Shown one piece after another: positions 1 to 5,764 of a stretch of 5,929 nucleotides of DNA (the first letter of the stretch is position 1; each line of letters opens with the position of its first letter). Where the stretch lies: positions 1-5,929 of the forward strand of contig NZ_SRZM01000112.1 of NCBI RefSeq assembly GCF_019402445.1. The letters are read 5' to 3'. A program made the translations under genes and the position numbers. The notes below the pieces were generated by a model, which worked only from the letters and a program-made list of their open reading frames with translations, had not been told where the DNA came from and ran no database searches. The DNA is from Brachyspira pilosicoli (GTDB lineage: Bacteria > Spirochaetota > Brachyspiria > Brachyspirales > Brachyspiraceae).

Positions 1-297
1 AAATACTTTACTATAATATTTTATTCTAAAGCCATAACTATAATTTGTTATAGAATCATTAGTAAAAATATAATTAGTAGTAGCAGTTTCATCTAAATTA
101 CCATCTATAGTAAACAATTTTTTAGTTTCTTCTATATCTAAACCATTTATTTCTAAAGTATTATCTATATTTATCTTAAACTCTGATAAATATCCTACTC
201 TTTCTTTTATACCTAATAGCATTAATGTAATAATTACTAACATTAATATAGAAGCTAAAATAATACCAATTTTTAATAGTAGTTTTTTATTTTTCAT
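1..297 (-). CDS. Membrane-anchored protein of unknown function, partial (C-terminus beyond left edge)
   Basis: Reading leftward from an ATG at 297-295, the frame stays open for 99 codons to the window edge, so only the N-terminus is seen. Residues 1-5 (MKNKK) are basic. About residues 6-29 are a continuous hydrophobic stretch rich in Leu and Ile, followed by IKER. This looks like a signal anchor or uncleaved signal sequence, with no obvious lipobox cysteine and no clear signal-peptidase site. The remainder (about 30-99) is polar and rich in Asn, Thr, Asp and Tyr, and is probably an extracytoplasmic domain. The start is supported by AAGGAT six bases upstream (309-304). I recognise no family motif. 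It lies behind a possible 42-codon ORF and a strong leftward promoter, and is divergent from the yajC operon. That the reading frame is real is fairly certain; its function is unknown. Confidence 0.75.
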   Translation of the reverse strand, partial: MKNKKLLLKIGIILASILMLVIITLMLLGIKERVGYLSEFKINIDNTLEINGLDIEETKKLFTIDGNLDETATTNYIFTNDSITNYSYGFRIKYYSKVF

Positions 298-303
298 ATA
301 CTG

Positions 304-309
304 ATCCTT
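304..309 (-). promoter_or_regulatory. Ribosome binding site overlapping the stop codon of the upstream small ORF
   Basis: On the minus strand TAAGGAT combines the TAA stop of the 42-codon ORF (310-308) with the AAGGAT ribosome binding site of the leftward gene, whose ATG follows six bases later. This arrangement is typical of translational coupling, which is an inference here. Confidence 0.6.
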
Positions 310-436
310 AAAAAAATATAGAGTTCATTAGAAATAAAATTTCTAATTTTGTAACAAAAATTTTTGCAACAGAAATAGATAGTATTAGTAAAGTAAAGCT
401 TGAGATTGTATAGAAATGTTTGTTTGTTTGTTTCAT
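308..436 (-). CDS. Possible 42-aa small membrane protein or leader peptide
   Basis: Leftward ATG at 436-434, TAA at 310-308. The product begins MKQTNKHFYT. It continues with a hydrophobic stretch at about residues 11-28 and a second hydrophobic tail at 32-42, broken by lysines at 25 and 30, so it could be a small membrane peptide. Support comes from position rather than homology. A consensus promoter at 488-461 predicts a transcript starting near 454, only about 18 bases before this ATG. An AGG (448-446) lies nine bases upstream of the ATG. The stop codon overlaps the ribosome binding site of the next gene. Codons 2-6 are made by four AAAC repeats. In DNA this AT-rich a 42-codon ORF can occur by chance, and the alternative is simply a long untranslated leader for the downstream gene. 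Confidence 0.4.
   Translation of the reverse strand: MKQTNKHFYTISSFTLLILSISVAKIFVTKLEILFLMNSIFF
327..347. repeat. Perfect 9-bp inverted repeat with 3-base loop
   Basis: ATTAGAAAT (327-335) and ATTTCTAAT (339-347) are perfectly complementary around a three-base loop. In the leftward transcript this hairpin would lie inside the small ORF, 17 bases upstream of the AAGGAT ribosome binding site of the following gene. It has only one G-C pair per arm and no following U-run in the leftward direction, so it is not a convincing terminator. It could affect translation of the downstream gene or be chance. Confidence 0.4.
418..433. repeat. Tetranucleotide repeat, four GTTT units (AAAC on the minus strand)
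   Basis: Four uninterrupted copies of GTTT run from 418 to 433. On the minus strand they are four AAAC units directly after the ATG of the 42-codon ORF. Tetranucleotide tracts inside or before start codons are known to mediate phase variation by slipped-strand mispairing in other bacteria. Four units is short for that, so variability is only a hypothesis. Confidence 0.8.
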
Positions 437-460
437 ATGATTTTACCTAATTTTCACAAC

Positions 461-488
461 ATTATACTATAATAAGTACTAATGTCAA
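461..488 (-). promoter_or_regulatory. Sigma-70-type promoter for the leftward gene(s)
   Basis: On the minus strand TTGACA (488-483) is followed after 16 bases by TATAAT (466-461), both perfect consensus hexamers. Transcription would start near 454 and run into the 42-codon ORF and the leftward membrane protein gene. Confidence 0.75.
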
Positions 489-498
489 TGAATATAAT

Positions 499-525
499 AG
501 TATAAATTATTAAATAATAAATACT
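499..525. promoter_or_regulatory. Imperfect 27-bp palindrome between divergent promoters, candidate operator
   Basis: AGTATAAATTATT (499-511) faces AATAATAAATACT (513-525) around a single central A at 512. Eleven of thirteen positions are complementary, with mismatches only at positions 6 and 7 of the arm. The same 13-mer recurs directly at 556-568. The site lies between the leftward -35 box (483-488) and the rightward -35 box (548-553), where a regulator could reach both promoters. The whole region is nearly pure A/T, so chance symmetry is a real possibility. Confidence 0.35.
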
Positions 526-547
526 ATAAAAATGAAATACTGCAATA

Positions 548-576
548 TTGACATAAGTATAAATTATTGATATCAT
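548..576 (+). promoter_or_regulatory. Sigma-70-type promoter of the yajC-secD-secF operon
   Basis: TTGACA (548-553) is separated by 17 bases from TATCAT (571-576), a perfect -35 box and a 5/6 -10 box at ideal spacing. The predicted start near 583 gives a leader of about 40 bases ahead of yajC. The spacer contains a 13-base sequence also present at 499-511. Confidence 0.7.
556..568 (+). repeat. Second copy of a 13-bp sequence, inside the promoter spacer
   Basis: AGTATAAATTATT here is identical to 499-511, the left arm of the palindrome. It occupies most of the spacer between the -35 and -10 boxes of the yajC promoter. A protein bound here would block RNA polymerase. The repeat is seen directly; a regulatory role is inferred. 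Confidence 0.5.
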
Positions 577-622
577 ATAAAATCATTGAAAATATAAAAA
601 ATAATTTTAAAGAGGTAATTAA

Positions 623-1048
623 ATGTTCACAGCAACTTTATATGCACAAACTACAGGAGGAGCTCAAGCAGGAGGAAGCCCTTTAGTATCAATAGGTATG
701 ATGGTAGCTATTTTTGCTATATTCTACTTTCTACTTATTAGACCGCAAAAAAAACAACAACAAAAATTGGCTCAAAGCATAGCTAGTTTAAAAAAAGGTG
801 ATAAAATAATAGTAGCTGGAGGTATAGTAGCTGAATATGTATCTGATAAAGAAGGCGGTAGAGTTGCTATAGTAAAATTAGGAGAAAATACAAAAATAGA
901 AATAATAAAATCTTCTATATCAGCTGTGGTTAGTGAAGAAGCTCTTAATGCTAAAAAAGAAGAAAAGAAAGATAAAAAAGCTATAGAAGATAAGAATCAG
1001 ATAAAAGAAGAGTTAGAAAAAGCACAATCTGAAGATAAAAAAGAATAA
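623..1048 (+). CDS. yajC: Preprotein translocase subunit YajC
   Basis: YajC is a small single-span inner-membrane protein that associates with SecDF and the SecYEG translocon. The 141-residue product has a short N-terminus ending in Gly, Ala and Gln-rich sequence. A transmembrane helix follows at about residues 20-39, then the family signature RPQKKQQQK (40-48). The conserved cytoplasmic part contains GDKIIVAGGIV (59-69), then a beta-rich stretch to about residue 103. A Lys/Glu-rich tail (104-141) makes it longer than the 110-residue E. coli protein; this tail is probably disordered. The start is fixed by AGAGG (611-615) seven bases upstream and by the distance from the promoter at 548-576. 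It is the first gene of an operon with secD (35-base gap), the arrangement seen in many bacteria. A run of eight A (747-754) encodes part of the basic signature. Confidence 0.95.
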   Translation: MFTATLYAQTTGGAQAGGSPLVSIGMMVAIFAIFYFLLIRPQKKQQQKLAQSIASLKKGDKIIVAGGIVAEYVSDKEGGRVAIVKLGENTKIEIIKSSISAVVSEEALNAKKEEKKDKKAIEDKNQIKEELEKAQSEDKKE

Positions 1049-1083
1049 TAGAAAAAATAATAATAAAGAAATAGGGAAATAAT

Positions 1084-2595
1084 ATGAGTCATAATTTAAG
1101 GCTAGCATTCATAATTATAGGTCTTGCTATAATGGGTTGGTTTATCACTCCTACAGTAAGATGGTATTTTTTCACACCAGAAGATAAAAAAGAAGAAAGT
1201 AACATGTCATTAGATGAGATGATATCTAATGGATATACAAAAGAGCAAATTGATGAGATTCAGTCGCTTAAACGTCTTAGAAGCGAATCTGTAAATTTGG
1301 GATTGGACTTACAGGGCGGTATAAGAATAGTACTTCAAGCAGATTTTGAAGATTATGCTAATAAATTAGATAGAACTGCATTATCTTTAACTGCTGAAGA
1401 AAAAAATGATGCTATGGAAAGACTTATATCTAGATTAAGAGGTAGAATTGACCAATTTGGAGTTAGCGAAGTTGGTATAAGAAAGCAAGGCGATGATAGG
1501 GTGGTTGTTGAACTTCCTGGTGCTAGAGACCCTGATAGAATTAAAAGTGTTGTACTTAGCCAAGGTGCTCTCACTTTCAATTTAGTAGACCAAGAGGCTT
1601 CTGCTACAATTACCAGCAATGACTTACTTCTTGGAGTTTTCACTAATACTGCTAAAGTACCAGAAAATGACAAGCAAGTTTATTTTTATAGCGAAAAAGA
1701 TGACTTTGGAAGAAGAGTTAGAGGAGCTCCTGTATTTATAGAAAAAGAGGCTTCTTTAGATGGTTCTGCTTTAATTAATGCTAATGTAGGCGGCGGACAA
1801 TTTGGAGAGGTTACTGTTGAGTTTGAACTTAATAATGAAGGAGCTGAACAGTTTGCATTAGTAACTGCTGCTAATGTTAATAGAATGCTTGCTATTGTAT
1901 TGGACGATAAAGTAATAAGTGCTCCTAATATCAATCAAGAAATTAGAGGCGGAAGAGGAGTTATTTCTGGAAGCTTTACTTTGGAAGAAGCTCAAGATTT
2001 GGCTAGAATACTTAAAGAAGGTGCTTTGCCTTTAAAAGTAAGTGTTGTAGAGGAAGAAGTTGTAGGTCAATCTATAGGTGCTGACTCTGTTAAGGCTGGT
2101 ACTACTGCTTTATTTATGGCTGCAATATTAGTTGCTGTATTTATGATTGCTGTATATAGAATGTCTGGAGTTTTATCTACAATAGCTATGCTTATAAATG
2201 TTATACTTATTATAGCTATACTTTCTCCTTTGAGATTTACTCTTACTTTGCCTGGTATAGCTGGTCTTATACTTACTATAGGTATGGCAGTTGATGCTAA
2301 CGTTATTATTTTTGAACGTATAAAAGATGAATTAAAAATAAAATCTAATGTTTCTGATGCTATTATATCTGGTTATGACAGAGCATTTGCTACAATATTT
2401 GACTCTAACATTACAACAATAATAGTAGCTTTAATACTATGGATATTTGGAAGCGGTCCTGTACAAGGTTTTGCTGTTACATTATTCTTTGGTATTTTAA
2501 TAAACCTATTTACTGCTGTATTTATCACTAGATATATCTATGAAGAGATTATTCGTACAAAACTTGTGAAGAAAGCTGGTTTCTTCTTTATTTAA
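1084..2595 (+). CDS. secD: Protein translocase subunit SecD
   Basis: SecD partners SecF in an RND-type membrane complex that uses the ion gradient to drive late steps of protein export on the outer face of the membrane. The 503-residue protein has a first transmembrane helix at about 7-27. The hallmark LGLDLQGG lies at 72-79. A large extracytoplasmic region follows (about 80-335), including RGRIDQFGVSEVGIRKQG (119-136) and the conserved APNINQEIRGG segment (280-290). Five further helices occupy about 338-485. The fourth carries LPGIAGLILTIGMAVDAN (389-406). D404 in this segment matches the aspartate reported as essential for proton-driven function in E. coli SecD (D519). It is shorter than the E. 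coli protein (615 residues) because its extracytoplasmic region is smaller, which is common outside proteobacteria. TAGGGAAA (1072-1079) supports the start. secF follows after 20 bases. Confidence 0.97.
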   Translation: MSHNLRLAFIIIGLAIMGWFITPTVRWYFFTPEDKKEESNMSLDEMISNGYTKEQIDEIQSLKRLRSESVNLGLDLQGGIRIVLQADFEDYANKLDRTALSLTAEEKNDAMERLISRLRGRIDQFGVSEVGIRKQGDDRVVVELPGARDPDRIKSVVLSQGALTFNLVDQEASATITSNDLLLGVFTNTAKVPENDKQVYFYSEKDDFGRRVRGAPVFIEKEASLDGSALINANVGGGQFGEVTVEFELNNEGAEQFALVTAANVNRMLAIVLDDKVISAPNINQEIRGGRGVISGSFTLEEAQDLARILKEGALPLKVSVVEEEVVGQSIGADSVKAGTTALFMAAILVAVFMIAVYRMSGVLSTIAMLINVILIIAILSPLRFTLTLPGIAGLILTIGMAVDANVIIFERIKDELKIKSNVSDAIISGYDRAFATIFDSNITTIIVALILWIFGSGPVQGFAVTLFFGILINLFTAVFITRYIYEEIIRTKLVKKAGFFFI

Positions 2596-2615
2596 TATAA
2601 TAAGGATTTTATAGT

Positions 2616-3560
2616 ATGAGCGAAAATATTAAAAAAAATAATGATGTTAAAAAAACTGAAAATAATGATGTAACAAAAAATAAAATTCCTTTTGTTAAAT
2701 TTATGCCTGTTGCGGCTATTATATCTAGTATATTATTTATAGCTTCTATTGGGCTTTTTATTAATAAATTGACTACTAATAGCTTTAATATGGGTATAGA
2801 TTTTGCAGGCGGTGTTGAATTACAAGTAAAAATCGATAATCCAGAAGTAATAAATATCGCTGAGATAAGAAATCTATATAGAAACTTTGGTACAGAAACT
2901 GTTAATATACAAGAGCTTGAAGGAGAAGATAATATCAATGCTTTTCTTTTGAGATTTAGAGGCTCTAATGAAGAATCTGATAGAGCTATGCAAGTACTTT
3001 ATGATAAATATACAAAAGAAAAAGTTACTCTCATAGGAAGTAATATTATAAGCGGTGTAGTATCTTCTGATAATTTAAAACTAGCTTTTATACTTGTAAT
3101 AGTGTCTTGGATTATCATTATGATATACATTACTATAAGATTTAATTATAGATATGCTTTTCCTGCTATTATTACTCTTATACATAATGTTGTTATAGTA
3201 TTTGGTATACTTCTATTTTTGAATAAAGAGTTTTCTGTATTGGTTCTCTCTTCAATGCTTACTTTGATAGGTTATACAATAAACGACATAATAGTTGTAT
3301 TTGATAGAATTAGAGAAAATGCTGATGTTAAAAGACCATTTAAAGAAATAGTTAATATAAGTCTTAATAATGTTGTCGGCAGAACTGTAATTACTAGTGT
3401 TTCTACATTGCTTGCTACTCTTGCTATAATGATATGGGGCGGGTTTATACTATATGATTTTGCTTTTACATTCTTTTGCGGTGTAGTGATAGGTACTTAT
3501 GCTAGTAACTTTATTGCAAGCGGTCTTTTAATATTATTTATGAAAGGAAAAAAAGCATAA
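2616..3560 (+). CDS. secF: Protein translocase subunit SecF
   Basis: SecF forms the SecDF complex with the product of the preceding gene, completing the proton- or sodium-driven export motor. The 314-residue protein is close to the usual length (323 in E. coli). It opens with a charged Lys/Asn-rich cytoplasmic segment of about 28 residues. A first helix (about 30-50) is followed by the signature FNMGIDFAGGVELQ (57-70) and a small extracytoplasmic domain to about 150. Five helices then follow between about 153 and 308. The motif LTLIGYTINDIIVVFDRIRE (215-234) carries the intramembrane Asp224 region, and RTVITSVSTLLATLAI (256-271) is also typical. AAGGAT (2602-2607) eight bases before the ATG fixes the start. 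It is separated from secD by 20 bases and from the next gene by 17. Separate secD and secF genes, rather than a fusion, are seen here. A run of eight A (2631-2638) lies near the start. Confidence 0.97.
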   Translation: MSENIKKNNDVKKTENNDVTKNKIPFVKFMPVAAIISSILFIASIGLFINKLTTNSFNMGIDFAGGVELQVKIDNPEVINIAEIRNLYRNFGTETVNIQELEGEDNINAFLLRFRGSNEESDRAMQVLYDKYTKEKVTLIGSNIISGVVSSDNLKLAFILVIVSWIIIMIYITIRFNYRYAFPAIITLIHNVVIVFGILLFLNKEFSVLVLSSMLTLIGYTINDIIVVFDRIRENADVKRPFKEIVNISLNNVVGRTVITSVSTLLATLAIMIWGGFILYDFAFTFFCGVVIGTYASNFIASGLLILFMKGKKA

Positions 3561-3577
3561 TTAAAAGAATAATATAA

Positions 3578-4744
3578 ATGAAAAAGAATAATATTTTTAT
3601 TATACTTATAATATTTTCTCTTATATTTTTAGTATTAACAGTAGTATACAATGTATATACGATAGGGGCAAATAATAATATCAAAAAAGAAATAGATAGT
3701 ACTAGTAATATTTTAGCAGAAAACATGAAAAATCAGTATATAAAAATATTATCCTTATATTTTAAAGAACAATTAATAAATGAAACTAATCAAAATAAAA
3801 TAAATGAATTAAATAATTTTATAAAAGAAAATACAACATCAATATCCTCTTCAAACTTTAACAATTTAAAGTCATCTATTAATGATATAATACAATTAAG
3901 AAATAGAAATACAACTTATGTTTTATTATTTTTAGCTGTATTTACATTTATATCTGGCTTAATAATTAATTTACTTACTAATAACAATAAAGAAAAAAAC
4001 AATATTCAAACTACAAAGAAGATTGTAAAAGAAGAAAATGAAAAAAAAGAGGAAAAACCTAATATTATTATTTCTAATGAGATAGATAATAAAAAAGAAA
4101 TAGAAATAAATAATATGTATCAAAATCTTGTAAAAGAAATAAAGAATTCCAAAGAAGATAGTGCTATGGAAATACTTGAAAAAATATTTCAAATAGATGA
4201 TAGAAACTATTTAGCTTTAAATGGTGCTGGAATACTTTATACAAAGATATATACAAAAAATGGAAATAACACTTATTTTGTAAAGGCTGATAAGTTTTAT
4301 GAATCTGCAATTTCTATATATAATAAAAACAAAGATATTCTAAATAATAAAGCAATATTATATTCAACTAAATATGGCAAAGACAATAACAATAATGATT
4401 ATAACACTGCTTTAAGTATTTTTAATAATGCAATATCCTCTTACAATAATGATTTTGATATCATTCATAATAGAGCTACTCTAAATTTATTAAATTATAA
4501 AATTACGGCTAATGCAGAATCATTTGATGAAGCATTAAAAGATTACAATGAGTTAATAGAAATTGACCATCATAATATATATGCTTTAAGCAACAGAAGC
4601 ATACTTTATTTTGACAAATACAAATATACAAAAGATAAAAAATATTTTGAAAAATCAATAAAAGATTGTAATGAGGCATTTAATATTAATTCAGAAGAAT
4701 CTCTAGACTCTAATAATAATCCCCACTATATATACAAGTATTAA
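3578..4744 (+). CDS. Two-transmembrane TPR-repeat protein of unknown function
   Basis: The 388-residue product starts with MKKNN and a hydrophobic helix (about 6-28). A polar, helical, Asn-rich region (29-112) is followed by a second helix (about 113-133). By the positive-inside rule residues 29-112 would be outside and the rest cytoplasmic. A Lys/Glu linker (134-178) leads into tetratricopeptide-like repeats from about 193 to 373. The helix-A alanine (serine in the last) recurs at residues 196, 244, 278, 319 and 360. The intervals of 48, 34, 41 and 41 mean several repeats are longer than the canonical 34. Motifs such as FDEALKDYNELIEID (316-330) are typical of TPRs, which bind protein partners. 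It follows secF by 17 bases with only a weak AAAAGAA-type binding site, so it is probably read through from the operon. It is richer in A and Asn codons than secDF. A specific function, including any role in secretion, cannot be assigned. Confidence 0.8.
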   Translation: MKKNNIFIILIIFSLIFLVLTVVYNVYTIGANNNIKKEIDSTSNILAENMKNQYIKILSLYFKEQLINETNQNKINELNNFIKENTTSISSSNFNNLKSSINDIIQLRNRNTTYVLLFLAVFTFISGLIINLLTNNNKEKNNIQTTKKIVKEENEKKEEKPNIIISNEIDNKKEIEINNMYQNLVKEIKNSKEDSAMEILEKIFQIDDRNYLALNGAGILYTKIYTKNGNNTYFVKADKFYESAISIYNKNKDILNNKAILYSTKYGKDNNNNDYNTALSIFNNAISSYNNDFDIIHNRATLNLLNYKITANAESFDEALKDYNELIEIDHHNIYALSNRSILYFDKYKYTKDKKYFEKSIKDCNEAFNINSEESLDSNNNPHYIYKY

Positions 4745-4760
4745 TATATTATCACTAAAT

Positions 4761-4799
4761 AAAAAAGCAATGAGATTAATAAAAACCCCATTGCATTTT
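4761..4799. terminator. Bidirectional intrinsic terminator between the operon and nagB
   Basis: GCAATG (4767-4772) pairs with CATTGC (4789-4794) across a 16-base loop. On the minus strand the hairpin is followed at once by six T (4766-4761), a good rho-independent terminator 15 bases after the nagB stop codon. In the plus direction it is followed by ATTTTATTTG, and the flanking A-run can extend the stem across one mismatch, so it probably also ends the secDF-TPR transcript. Confidence 0.75.
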
Positions 4800-4814
4800 A
4801 TTTGATTAAAAAAA

Positions 4815-5573
4815 TTATTTTTTCTTACAAACTTTTTTCTTATATCCTATAGCATCAGCCAACTCTTCATCTATAACAACCACAACATCATTATGAAGCT
4901 TAAGGAAAGTAACAGGACAGCTAGTCATAACTTTATCATGATTCAAAAGTTCTTTCATTGCAGCAGCTTTACCCTTACCAATAGCAGCTATTACTATTTT
5001 TTTAGCTTTTAATATTCCGCCCATTCCCATACTAAAAGCCTCTCTTGGAACATCTTTTTCAGAAGCAAAAAATCTAGCATTAGCTTTAATAGTTTTTTCA
5101 TCAAGCTTCACACATAAAGCATTAGCATGCAAAGCCTCATCAGGTTCATTGAAAGCAATATGCCCATTAGGACCAACTCCAAGTAATTGAATATCTCTTG
5201 GAAGTTTTTCTATTTTATCGTTAAACTCTTTTAAGATTTTTTCTTTATCACCTATTCCTTTAGGAACAAAAGTATTTTTTTTATCAATATTTACATGGTC
5301 AAATAAATTTTTGTTCATAAAATATCTATAACTTTGTTCATTTTTTCCATCTAAACCTTTATATTCATCTAAGTTTACAGACTTCACATTTTTAAAATCA
5401 ATCTCTTTTTTCTCATAAGCCTTAATTAAATGTGGGTACACTGCCTCAGCTGTACCTCCTGTAGCAAGACCTAAAACAGCATCTTTTTTTACCTTTAATA
5501 TATTAATAATCTCATTAGCCGTTTTTTTTCCTACTCCATTAGCATCTTTAGCAACTATAAGTTTTAATCCCAT
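4815..5573 (-). CDS. nagB: Glucosamine-6-phosphate deaminase (NagB)
   Basis: The enzyme converts glucosamine-6-phosphate to fructose-6-phosphate and ammonia in the cytoplasm, the last step of N-acetylglucosamine use. The 252 residues fit the family (266 in E. coli). The phosphate-binding loop is LGLATGGTAEAVY (34-46), with Ala where most members have Pro. NLDEYKGL (67-74) carries the catalytic D69. LGVGPNGHIAFNEP (131-144) carries H138 and E143; Asn136 replaces the E. coli Asp141, as in many Bacillus-type enzymes. NARFF (165-169) gives the phosphate-binding Arg167. Aligned to E. coli, the allosteric residues S151, R158 and K160 become E146, L153 and V155, so activation by GlcNAc-6-phosphate is unlikely. 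AAGGAG (5590-5585) supports the start. It stands alone, without nagA visible, convergent with the secDF operon. A run of eight A encodes residues 15-18. A related sugar-phosphate isomerase is a less likely alternative. Confidence 0.92.
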   Translation of the reverse strand: MGLKLIVAKDANGVGKKTANEIINILKVKKDAVLGLATGGTAEAVYPHLIKAYEKKEIDFKNVKSVNLDEYKGLDGKNEQSYRYFMNKNLFDHVNIDKKNTFVPKGIGDKEKILKEFNDKIEKLPRDIQLLGVGPNGHIAFNEPDEALHANALCVKLDEKTIKANARFFASEKDVPREAFSMGMGGILKAKKIVIAAIGKGKAAAMKELLNHDKVMTSCPVTFLKLHNDVVVVIDEELADAIGYKKKVCKKK

Positions 5574-5632
5574 AATTTTTAATACTCCTTTTTTATTAAT
5601 TTACAATATTTTTCATAAACTAATACTTTTAA

Positions 5633-5661
5633 ATTATAGCATATATACAATTTATTTACAA
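5633..5661 (-). promoter_or_regulatory. Extended -10 promoter for nagB
   Basis: On the minus strand TGCTATAAT (5641-5633) is a perfect extended -10 element. Seventeen bases upstream of its TATAAT lies TTGTAA (5661-5656), a 4/6 match to the -35 box. The predicted start near 5626 gives a leader of about 50 bases containing the AAGGAG site. No clear operator is visible. Confidence 0.6.
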
Positions 5662-5764
5662 TTAATATAATTTTTATTAACAATAAATAAAACTATTGAT
5701 GTAACTAATAATTAAATATAAAATATATCATCATAATAATAATTTTATATAAAAAGGAAATAAA

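Noticed and set aside
468..498. Additional rightward TATAAT boxes at 468-473 and 493-498 as yajC promoters
   Set aside because: Neither has a recognisable -35 box at 15-19 bases, and the TTGACA/TATCAT pair at 548-576 is much better.
298..622. CRISPR array, tRNA, riboswitch or mobile element in the large intergenic region
   Set aside because: No spaced repeats of CRISPR type, no cloverleaf or GC-rich structured RNA, and no transposase or terminal inverted repeats are visible here or elsewhere in the window.
1353..1934. Two leftward open frames (1673-1353 and 1934-1686) opposite secD
   Set aside because: They lie antisense to a confidently identified secD, lack ribosome binding sites and have Ser/Leu/Thr-rich compositions typical of the complement of coding sequence.
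2609..2938. Leftward 109-codon frame opposite secF
   Set aside because: It mirrors the start of secF and shows no promoter or family motif; it is a shadow of the real gene.
3971..4192. Leftward Phe/Ile-rich frame opposite the TPR gene
   Set aside because: The Phe, Ile and Tyr runs are the complement of A-rich Lys and Asn codons, not a real membrane protein.
5696..5722. Possible rightward promoter for the HAD gene, TTGATG (5696-5701) and TATAAA (5717-5722)
   Set aside because: The spacer is only 15 bases and the -35 box matches 4/6; in such AT-rich sequence this is too weak to call.
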